The notes beneath the pieces are model-generated. The model saw nothing but the letters and a program-made list of their open reading frames with translations. It was not told the DNA's origin and ran no database searches. Shown piece by piece: positions 38,454-50,800 of a DNA stretch of 64,000 bases. Location: NCBI GenBank assembly GCA_029204225.1, contig CM055109.1, positions 35,288,496-35,352,495 of the forward strand, read 5' to 3'. The stretch's first letter is position 1. Every line of letters starts with the position of its first letter. The stretch is from Diphasiastrum complanatum (taxonomy: Eukaryota; Streptophyta; Lycopodiopsida; Lycopodiales; Lycopodiaceae). The translations under genes were made by a program, and so were the position numbers.

Positions 38454-41400
38454 CTGCAGAATGCAACAGCTGTGAGATCCAATCATGTGAGATTGCAATA
38501 GTAATATACACATGAAAGACCTCATATTGGAAATCAAAGCACCTACAGCTCAAGTTACAAAATAAAAAAAATCAAATGCCACTGGGCATCAATGCCAAAT
38601 GAAGTGGACCATGACATAGAATTTCGCTGTTCCTAGTACCGAGATCTGTAGCCACTCGGTGTGCACACATGACACCTGAAAAAGTAACTGCTATCACTCC
38701 TTGACCTGGGAAACAGCTATCCCCAACACAATAAAGACCCTCCAAATCCTGTGCATTCAACAGGATGAACAACTGTGAATAAGTTTCGGGCATTTAATGC
38801 AACTAATTACAAAACTCTATGCATAAGACAGAGAAAGACCCTATGCCTAAAATAGGCCCACCATACCGTTTTATTAAAAGGCATTCCCAGGAGGCCTAAG
38901 GGTCGCCCAGTTGGAATTGGTCCATAAGTGCCATCAGTTCTGGAAAGATACCTCTTGTGTGTTCGTGGTGTCCCAACCTACCAACGAAGAGCAATTAGAT
39001 AGAGACCCGCATTGTCTGATGAGCTTGTTGGACCTAAGCACTATCAAACATGTAAAATGTTCAAGGGGGATATAGCTCAATGCAACTATGGCATGTCAGA
39101 TAAGTTCTGAACCAAGTTTGACATCGACAGTGACCTCTGGTGGATAGGTCATCACATACACAAAATCAATAGCATGTCCTATTGTAGCTAATTAAAAGAA
39201 ATGTTGGCAAGCTAGAACAGCAAATGTTGCCTGTGGGAGGAAACGGTACCTCTCTGAAGGTGATTGCCTTTTGTAATCCTGGAAACAGGGTCTTCTCCAA
39301 CCTTTCAATAATCACATTGGCAATCCTTTCCTTCTTTGCAATATACTCCTCACGTGGGAGACCCTGAACACTCCAAAGGTTCCAAGCACAGTAAGTTGCA
39401 TTGATAGATGACAGGTTCTTGTAGTTGATTGGAAAAAACATGAATAGCAAAACAAAATCGCACCCTTTTATTTTCATTTCATCACTCCTGTTCAATGTCT
39501 TTAAAGACAATAAAAACAAAGGCATCAAACTTGATTGATAACTATACATACTTATAATCCACAGGCCTCATTCCTATGGAGAGTTTAGATATATGAGCAG
39601 TTAATGAGCAACAAGTCCAAAGCTGATTATCATGGCAAACAGCCAAGGGGTTGGAAGATGGAGTGGACACATCAGATTTCTGAAACTAGTTTGGCATGCT
39701 GGTAAAGAGGCCTTCAATCTGGATAGCTAAGCTGGCAAAAGAATATCTTATTTGCAAATCTTAGAAGCCCATTCCAACCATTCCGTCTGTTCCGGAACAT
39801 ACTGGGTCGGAACGATTTAGTGTAGGTTAAAAAAAAAAAGATTAAAGACCCTGCTGGCCCGCTCATTTAGACGCTCGTTGCATTGTAAACATATAAGACC
39901 AGTCGTTTGTGTGGATGGAAGCAACTCTTCTAGATGGGGTGGTTGTGGAAGAAGGCGCCATGGTTGCAGCTGGAGCTCTTGTATCTCAAAACACGCGTGT
40001 CCTATCTGGACAAGTATTTACAGTCCTGAAACTTGATACTTGTTAACAAATTGAAGTGACAGATTGATCTCTATTTGCATGATTTACAATAGGATCTTGC
40101 ATTTGCAATTTACCATTCTTTATAAGATAGAGACATCTAGAATCGTGTGTTCTTCAGCTACACTATTCCACCTTACATTCTTCTTTACAGCTGGATTATA
40201 GAAAATGATTCCTTGTGATGCTGCATACCTCTGGGGCTGGTTTTTGTTGTAAATGCGTTCTACCCTTCTTGAATTGTTGTAAACTCCGCCATCTTACCAA
40301 TTTGCCATCCTCGATATCCGGAAGTGATAATTAACAGATAAAAATCCTTTGTAAAAAAATACGTTTTTTTTTTTCAAGGGCCCATTCAGGAACGGGCAAC
40401 TAAGTTGCAAATCAACAAGACAGACAAGCAATTCTTTATAATTGTGGATCAAGAAAGATTCTGGTACATATTCAAGGAAAGAAGAAATTGCATAAACAAC
40501 TTACCTGCCAATCATCCATGGAAGATGCAGTAAAGATATGCAAAATATGCTGCCCAGCTGGACATAATGATGAGTCCAGAACAGTGGGAATACTTAAGAA
40601 AATAGTGCCATAAGGATCTTCCATCCGATCCCAGTCATCCTTCATGCATCCATATTCATAACCAACTGCTGAGTGAATTTGTGCATTATACAGGTCAGAG
40701 GTCATAGAATGATTCCAAAAACCAACAAGCTAAATTAAAAGCTAGTAACTTTAATTTACAAGGGGCTTCAATCTCTGAATCTACAAGAATGCCATTACAA
40801 TGCTACAACAGTTCCACGCAATTTCCAATTGCTCTTATGAAATAACATGGGATGGCAAAGCATAAAGTTAGGATAACTGGAAGCTTGAGTTTTCTTTCAA
40901 TTTATGAGCTGTGAGATGCTTGATGGCAGGAAGGTAATTTGTAAAATCATCACAGAATAATCTTATGATTTCCTCTGTTCTTACACCCATGGGTCTTCAA
41001 CTGATTGAGACTACAAGAGTTTACGTGCATGGTCCATGCAAAACCCAGAATAGAAAGAGTATAACCATAAGTTGTTTTTTCCACAGCCTTTCTCTGTCTA
41101 CTAGGTTAAGTGAGATATATTGAAATTAAATCAACAACAAAAACCATCTCCTGCACTGCTGTACATACGGGAAGTTGGAAAGCTAACCTCAAGAACAAGG
41201 TGGTGGCAATCTGTGCCTTCGGGTAAAACATCAGCATTAACCCCCAAGTGAATAGACAAAAATGACAATCCCTTTTTATAAAGCTTTTGAAACTTCTTCT
41301 CGTCTTCTGGTACAGCATCTTGGTCAAGAAGATTTTCTGCAAAGGCCAACCAAAGTGTGATTTATCAGGACTAGGGGAAAACTGAACTATAAAAGAAATA

Positions 41401-42906
41401 AACATGTCTACCCTAACTACATTCAGAAGGAATCATTCCGCAGAGAAAAAGTAAAACCAAAGTAGCTACAGTATAAATAAGACGACGATACTTGTAAAAT
41501 AATAGACATGTTTCACATGGACTGAGTCGTCAATTCCTTACGTACTTTTTTCATGGACATGGTGATCAAATCCAAGATTCTTGTTACACACTTGCATACA
41601 TTGAATTTCCCCCTCACTCTTAGAAGGGATCATTCCGCTAGGAAAAAGCAAACCAAAGTATTTATAGTATGAATAATGAGATGATACTCGTCAAATAATA
41701 GACACATTTCACATGGACTGGAGATTCAAATCCTTACGTACTTCTCTTATAAAAATGGTGATCGAATCCAAGGATCTTGTTACCCTTACATAAATTCGGT
41801 TTCCCCTCACTCTCTACTAAGAATGCATAGAACAAGAACACAGCATCAAATCAATAGATCAGAAAAAAAAATCAATGATCAATGTTGAAAGCGATAGCAC
41901 ATTTATGCAGGTTGCCGGTAGTTTCAGGTGCAGTATGGTCCCTTTCAGGATAGATACATAGCTGAAACAATGTCCAAAAAACAGCTCAAAAGAAAAAAAA
42001 AAATTTGCACGGCGATTCTCTGCCGCGAATCATGATTGCACATGAATCGCGCATTTCACAGCAACTATGGGCTGTGTCCTCCTATGGTAAACTCCACTTT
42101 TACTTAGATTGGTACCTTTGTCCACCTCCCAATGAAAAGTTGCATGTTTGTTAGAAGATTGGCACAAACAAGCTGATTGAGAATGCTGTCTGGCCTAGTC
42201 GCCCCCATAGCATAAATTGAGGTACATATTCTCGTCTATGGGAAACCGTTTACATTGATTTCTATTCCCTCAGGTTCTTGTGGACAAGATTCTTTTTGCA
42301 TTCTGATATTAGACACCAATGGAGTTTCACTAGACTTACCATCATTCATTCCAAACTTCTTCAGAAGCTTCTCTTATGAATATTTCTTGATCGAGTTTAA
42401 TAAGTTCTTCAGACTTGATTTGAACCCAGATAATATTGAAGGTTGCCTAGGTGCTTCATTTCAAAAGCCTTGAACAGTTGTCCTTTGAAAATATTCAAAG
42501 TTTCAGCATTGCTGCAGGCAACTATCAAAACATCTACATACAATGCGATAATGATAATTTGATACTCTACCTCAATGTAGCCCTTGCATCAGATAGGCTG
42601 CCTTTCACCTCATCTTTTGGCCGCTCTATGTGTATATATACTGTTCCTCAAGATCTCAATTGGTGTATCATTAGTCCTTTGATTCCTGCAACTGTGAGAG
42701 TAACCCCTGTTGACGTGGTCTAACAAGTTTATGAATAATCTACCCCTTTCTCTGGAGTGAATTCCTTTGCTGCAAGCCTAGCATTGTACCCTCTATCTCA
42801 ATTTCAATACTCAGTTACAACCAATGGGATGTCTGCTGCATTGTGTCTTGACACCAAATCCATCTTTTACTTCATTACCCTTCCAAGCATCAACAAAATT
42901 TTCTGG

Positions 42907-42943
<37 letters not shown>

Positions 42944-45900
42944 CGATAAATTGACAATACGTCTAAAGATTCCAATAAATAGGAAATTGGATCGCTCGGT
43001 ATCAGAAGCATCTTGGGGCTATTGCAACTGGGAGAAGCATCCAACGCTATTTTCAAGAGCAATGATAAGAACAAGTGCAAGCTCTTACAAAGTTTCTCAC
43101 TTCACCATTTGTTTTTCGTTTCAAATTTTTGATTTGTTGGTGTTTTACAGTTTATCTCATCTGCATATAGTCATTTGTGAGTGTTGATGTATACGGATTT
43201 GATGTGTATCATCATCTGCAGTTCATGGCTACAGAATGCAGTTTCTAGATTGCCTATAACATATTACGTTGATAGATATCATTACCATATATAGCAGGAT
43301 GTATCATCAAAACAGTCTTTACATTGATAGACAATGTACAATGATGAGAGGATGCATTTAAGTTTTTTAACTTATTTACCGAATGTTAGAAGAGATTTAG
43401 TAAAATAAGTGCAATATAATCTAGGAGTCCGAGGACATTATGTAAAGTATATCTATTATCTACATACATACAATGGGTACCAATATTTGTATCCAATATT
43501 TGTATATCACACATTCAAGATACCATGATGAGAAAAAGGATTTTTTCTACAGCATTTTGGATTTTTGAAGTTCGAACCATACATAAGCAATGCTCCAAAA
43601 TCCAAAGTAACTTCCCTTCTTTGTCCAAGGATTATTTGTTTATGACAACAGTACAACCTTGAAAGTATCATAAACACATGAACATTTGGAACTAGCCAAA
43701 CCAATGCATATGCGCCAATACTGGTCCTTAATATGATTCAGCTAAATAGCAACAGAATGAACTTAAACGTTGGAACTTTAGCATGAATAACAACACATCC
43801 TGTGTGTTCATCGGCTGTGAAGATAAATAAGCAGCACAAGCCAAATTTGGTGAAAATCTAAAAAGATATCCTTCCACTTGAAAAAACGTTATATCTTATA
43901 TGTACACAAGACTCAATACATCCATTGTAGTCTCACAAGGACACAAGACTTTACGAGATAATAATCACGAAAGAGACCCACCAATTTTTACCAGACCATT
44001 TTAGAAAATTGACAATTGAAATGAGAATTTGCAAAAGAATGATAGTTACCAAATGTATCCCATCTTGTTGCATTTGAAATCACTTTCTTTGAAAAAATTT
44101 CAGTACCGTTGGATAACCGAACACCAACCTACATACCTCAAAACACTTAGTGCTTGTATGAGTTCAGGTATGCCCTGTCACTTTTCTAATGTGGCACGAT
44201 TGTGCAAAACAATCATGAACATATTCTCCAATACAACTTGAATTAACTTAAAAAGGTGTAATACAGAAGATAGCAACTAACCGCTTTTCCATCTCGAAGA
44301 ATGATCTTTCTAACATTGGCTTTGTATTTGATCCCTCCACCTCTTTCAAGTAGACCTGCTACCAGCTGCTTTGCAATACTTCCAACACCTCCCACTGGAT
44401 AGTTTATACCACCAGCATGTCTTTCGCAAAGAACCTGTCATGAACACTAAGTGTTAACAGGCTTTAAGCTTTCAGATACGAGTTGGCTCAATTGTGTTCT
44501 CATGGCTGTGCCACATCAGCGTTTGACATTAGATATAATGCTCGTAGAACAGATTCAAACCCATGCAAACTAAGAGAATTTCATGACTGCTTGGAAAAGA
44601 CAATGCTGAAAGCAACATATTGTTATATCTATAACTTTAGAACAACGTATCAATCTGACACAGAAAAATGTTGAGTTTACCGGACGCTTAGCAGTTGCCG
44701 GAATACCCCAGATTATTTCTTTATTACCATCATTTGCAAATCAATTGTTTTTTAGATAACCATTGACAAGTGTGCATCTTGGCGGCATTATCCATAGTGG
44801 CATGTATTATGTACTTTGATGTAATCTGTCTGGAATGTAAGAGGAGATTTTACATTCAATTAATTAGCCAGCATGTTACAGGTTTTCAGTGGTCAAAGAG
44901 ACTCACTATTCAGCTGCTTGAGCAGTCAAAGCAACTGATTGCTCGGGATCGTCAAAGGGACTTGTGACTCCCATTTAACTATTACCCAAAATAATTGACG
45001 AACATGTCATTCTTGGAGGAAGGCACCGAGAGCTCCTTAATTCTGTATATACAAAGGCCGTCATGGAAGAAGACACATTCCAGCAGCGATTCATCAGGTT
45101 TTCTCCTGCAGGGCGAGTGAAGATATAGGCACAGGAGCACCTCTTCGATGCAGCTACACACTCAGGGTTTTCCGCCTTTTGGACTCATTTGGCACCATCT
45201 TCAATCTTCCAACAGGCACCCATGAGTATATCAAACGCTCCACATATCTTCAGAAGTGCAGGTGGGTGTCAAGCATCACTTCTATCGGACTCACTTCTTA
45301 GCGCTGGACGCATCAGGTTTTCCAATCCAGCCGCAATACCTGGATTATGGTTTATAATAGTGCCTGAGATTCGCCTTAGAACAAACTAGGATATCTTCAC
45401 ACCAACTTGCGGGTGAGACGGGACGTTTCCCAGGTATCCCACAAAAGGATATGATATTTGAGCATTTCATTTTCAGGTGTCCTACTTACTGCGAGATACA
45501 TGGGATGTATTATTGCTTATTTAGACTCACACACTACTTGACTTTCTCTCATCATTTACGAGGATCCCAGATGTGCTGCCCTTATGATACGTGAGATGTC
45601 CTTGATAAACAGAGATTTGTGCCATGATCAGTCAAACTATCAAGATTTACGACCTCAGCTCACATCTTTCTTCTGTAGAAGAACCCTGACGGACTCAAAG
45701 TCAGATCATGAGGATAGCCTACTCCTATGAGAAATCATCATCGAGATCAGAGACATCGTACAGGACATCAACTCACTACTACTAGAGCCTTCAGACGTAC
45801 CATGAGTGCTGATATTTGGAGATGCCATACCAACCAGTGCCAAAGTCTAAGACAATCATCACCAGCACGTTCCTATCACATCAGCTCCCCCTGCTATTAT

Positions 45901-46135
45901 TCCTTAGAATTCCCATCTCACGGCTTTTTCCAGTAGCCTCAGATGTACATCATTTATTATGGACCTTGTGTCATGCTGTATTTTCATAGACTTGTTACTT
46001 TCTCTTGATGTTAGCTTTAGACTTGGTGTATTTCTACTTTTTGTTATTCAGAGACATTTATATACTCCCTTAGTTGTTATACACACTTGACATTTATTAC
46101 TTCGTCTTATATGCCTTTTGGCATCAAAAGACAAA

Positions 46136-46195
<60 letters not shown>

Positions 46196-47846
46196 GGATG
46201 CTCCTTCGTTCAATTCTGCCTCGTTTTGTTTCTTAATAAGTGGACCACGATGGACGTACTGCCTCTCCATATATATAAGGTCCTTTTTTTAGAAAACTTA
46301 CTTATGTATAAACTTACTTCCTCACTAAACTAACTTGAGCGGTTTTGTTTTGTGGGATGGTGGCAGGTATCAGCTGGACGTCTTAAAAGTGGTTATGCTT
46401 TATGGTGCTTTACAGTACTGTATTTTACTTTTCAGCTATACTTTACCTTGTTGGATTATGAATAAAGGCTTTAAAAGATTTCAGTCTTGCTTTGTCAAGA
46501 GGAACTAAGTGCAGTTTTGTATCTCTCTCTATACACCCTGGTGGTGTAAATCCTACTATTCCTTGGTTGGGATAGTGCTGAAATCTTTACCTTTTATCCG
46601 ATTCATAAGCTAACAAAGGTCTGTTTTTATGATTTAGTCCACAGGTTGGTTTCAAGAAGCTGCTTCCGGGGAGCCCCTGCCTCCACCTAACCATTTTGTT
46701 TAGACTTTTATTTGCTATATGAAAAAGGCCGTTGATTTGCAAAAGTATATCATTAACAATGATAGGGCCACCTGTTCTTCCGCTGGACCTGAGGATAAGA
46801 TTCTCTGCCTGATTGACCTTCGTGAAGAACTATTGACTGGGTAAAGATTTAACTTGAGTTTGTTAAGAAGAAACAGTCTTTGAGCCTTGTGGAAAATCTT
46901 TTAAGCCGTCTTAATGATTTTGTAGAAAAATTCGCAGAGGAAAAGTTCTGCAATTCGCATATTAGAAAAGTATTCATGTGCTTGGAAAATGAAAATGGTG
47001 TTTCTCCTACTGTTACTACCCCTTCTGCTTTTGATGCTCTTTCCCCGCACCCTCTTGTCTTCACTGATGACCTTGACGAAGACAGTGCCTCTCAACTTGA
47101 GATCTTCTCCCAAGACATCTGCGATATTGGTGACCTTTCATGCTGAAAATATTCGAGAAATAGAGCATCTCCTTCAACGCCCTAGCTTTTCTACTCTCCA
47201 AGACAAGTACTTTTAGAACTCTAACAAAAGGGCAGACTCTCTCAATCTTAACAATCCAAACTCAGTTATTTCTGGATCTGGAATGGGAAAGAAAAAGCGA
47301 TTCTCAGATTTCAAGGCAAAGGAAGGATAGAGCAGTGGCAGCAAAGATGACTTACCAGTCAAGAAACTGAATTTTTATAGATCCTAATCGTTGTGTAGGA
47401 CGAAGAAGGAACTGTTAGACGGCAAATCAATACTTCGGCAACCGGGCGTCTCCAATTTTCCACCACTAGTGAGACTGTTAGAAATAATAAATGATAATGT
47501 TAGTTTCCCATAGGTTACTTTGACCCAAAAGGTCGAGACTTGTGTAACCATGGGTTAGGTTTATTATTTAGACCATGTTAAGTCAGTTTTAGTTAAGTTG
47601 GACCCAATTTTGGTCTAGTGGTAACTCGTGGGTCCAAGTAAAGTCTAATTATGTTAAGGGACCCTATCTTGACTTTTGGGGGTGCCCTATAATTAATAGT
47701 GGGTTTGGAAGGTTCTAGAACTTAAGGGTTTGGAAGAGTCTAGGCCCTTGGAAGGCCTATTTATACGTAGTCATGTTCATTTGTTATTCATTCCCTTTCA
47801 AGCATTGCTACTACTTTCTTTCTCCTTGAGGGCGCCTAACCCTCTC

Positions 47847-47877
<31 letters not shown>

Positions 47878-50800
47878 TTCTTGTATATAGAGATTGAATA
47901 TTAGAACGATCTTGGCACTTTGATTTCCTACAGGGTATCAGAGCCGTGGATCTTCTATGCTTGATTTAGGGTGCCCTACCAAAAGAGATCGTCTTCACTT
48001 AGGGATCACAAAATTCAGCACCTTTGCTGATTTTTTGGAGTGAAGATCTGTTTAGTTTTGACTCTTTTCTGTTTTGCAGGAGGGCGCAACACATTGAAGG
48101 AGATAATAGGATTTTGGGTGCCCAAAAATCAGTTGGTTGTTTGCTGATTTTTTAGGTTGCAGGAAGGCGCCATTAATTATCTTCTTCGGGGCTGCTTTTA
48201 GGTCGCCCACATCCGTGTAGGTTTATCCTACTTCCATTGGTCCGCTGCTGCCCTATTTTTCAGATTTGCTCCTTTGCAGGAGGGCGCCCATCTACAAGCA
48301 ATTTTTATCTTCTGATTTGGCTGAAAAATCAGCACCCTTGCTGATTTTACAAAGTGAAGATCCGCTTCTTTTTGCTTGTTTCCAGGTGTGGAAGAAGGCG
48401 CTTTTTGTGATGATCCGATTATGATGTTTGATCTCTTGATTGATAACTGTGTTGTCAGACTAGGAAACAAAACCTAGAGACAAGTACGCGCAGTATTCCT
48501 ATGGGTTTTTCATGCTCACCTACCTGGTGTAATTGGTATTTATCCTTCTTTGAAGCACAATTTATAAAGAGACTTGCTAGGTTAGGTCTCTCCTCTTTTA
48601 TAAATAATTTTCGACACTCTTTCAGGTATATTGATGATATATGTTTCATCAATAACCCTAATATCGAGCTCTTTATGGATAAAACACAGATGAGAACTCC
48701 TGAAAACCCTTTTTGGATTTATCGTCTGCACTTTCTAGATATAGAAAGAAAAATGTCGGAAGATAACAAGACCAACTTTTTAAATATATCTATCGCCTCC
48801 GATCCAAATTCCAGCCTTATATGCCTCTCAAAATTTGATAAAAGAAGAAAACTACCCTTTCCTTATTTACAATACATACATCTGGCTTCAAATAGACCAA
48901 TCTATAAAAAGGCAGCGATGGAGGCAACATTTCTTTGAAAGTATGCACTGTTTACAACGCTGACAAACTAGCTGCATATATATCCTCTTGCATCGCATTT
49001 TCAACTTTGATTTGCAGCGCTGAGATAGCTCTATCCCCTGCGGATTTCTCGCCACAGTAACGTGTGTAATGAAGCGCATCTGTCCAATGATGCGGACACT
49101 TGTCCTTGCTTTATGGAATGAATCCCATACATAGAACTCAGCGATGGGCGGATTGCTTCACCAAAAGAAACTCTCTACTACTATTGTCCCAGCGATGGAC
49201 AATAGCTTCAACTTTTCACAACATCTTGAATAATTCGTTGGTTTTCTTGCTTGAAGTCCAGCGATGGATAGATAGCTTCAATACTATAAAGCTGCTAGTT
49301 TCTCTTCTACTTTCATGCATGTTACTATCTAAAGACTAGTAGAGGAATTCTAATGGGTCTTTCTTGAAATAATGATTCGACTCTCTGTTTCTAGAGTAGA
49401 TCATTGTTCTTCAAGTTGCTTGTATCATATGAGACTAATCCTTTACTAGTGCACGTGATAATGTAGTGACCGCCTACACTACGACATTCTTTCTTGTATG
49501 CTTTGGTTCTTACTCAAACCAAGCACTCTCGTACTACAAAGCAAAGGTATGCTTTCAACATAAATTGATTTTACATAATGTAAGTTACCGCATTCATTCC
49601 GAATACGTCTTATATATGCTCCTCTCTACAGCTTTTTACAAGCAAATAGTTGCTAAAGAAATCTGGCTTTGGTTTTTTATGACCCAAAGATAAAGCGTCA
49701 TCACGAAGTAAAAGAAACGATGGCATCCTCTCAAGAAGCCACGTTTGCAACTATTCAGGTATATCTTTCTAGAGTAAGTAAATGCTTTACGGCTTCAGCA
49801 AGCACGGTATATTCAGTTCCGTACATCCTTAAGAAATAGAGCTTTTCTATACAGTTGTGCTTTTACTTCCTCTTTTTGGAAAAAGAAACAATACTAGACC
49901 ACATTAAACCTATATACGAATCAAATTAATCCACCATAAGATGAAACCCTGTCATAAAATTGTACAGTAAGAACTCCAACATTGCAATCTTAGACAGCAT
50001 GGATATGTGTAAGATGCATGGTTTCTACGTAAGGATTAGAATGGCACGGATCTGCCCTCATACCTAGTAGAAACATTGGCAGTCTCTTATTTTTTTTTAA
50101 ATCATATCTTTCCTACACAGTGTCCCTATACCATGATTGTTACGCTACTCAGATGTAACAACCATGGAAGCACCTAACTTTAACCCATCTCTGTGTTACT
50201 CTAGACTCTTGGTGAGATATGACTGGAAAGCATGGATATAGGAGTATGGACAGTAAGTAGTGTGTGACATACCTCACGGGGTCACTAGGGTCACTATAGC
50301 ATGGATTTGGTCTGATACCTGCACACGTGTCCACACCAAGTCTTTTGGCTAAGTAAAACTTTAAACGGTTAAAATTTTCATACTCCTCTATGTTTAAAAT
50401 GAACTGATAGGGACCAATTGACCGTAAGCTGATCAGTATGGCACTCGCCCTGATACGGTGATATAACGGCTTGGCCTATCGCTAATACACCGTTTGTCTG
50501 GGAAGATTGGACTAAGAATTAAAATGTTATTAGTTGTTAAGTAGTATAACTTCTTTTGGACATGAATAACAACTGTCGTTCAGCTATGACACATGTCTTC
50601 CTCACTAAACTAACTTGAGCGGTTTTGTTTTGTGGGATGGTGGCAGGTATCAGCTGGACGTCTTAAAAGTGGTTATGCTTTATGGTGCTTTACAGTACTG
50701 TATTTTACTTTTCAGCTATACTTTACCTTGTTGGATTATTAATAAAGGCTTTAAAAGATTTCAGTCTTGCTTTGTCAAGAGGAACTAAGTGCAGTTTTGT

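Noticed and set aside
46317-46530. A hammerhead ribozyme in the Penelope-like terminal repeats, as known for some family members
   Set aside because: I looked for CUGANGA and GAAA cores on both strands and found only CTGATA on the - strand. The fold is not supported.
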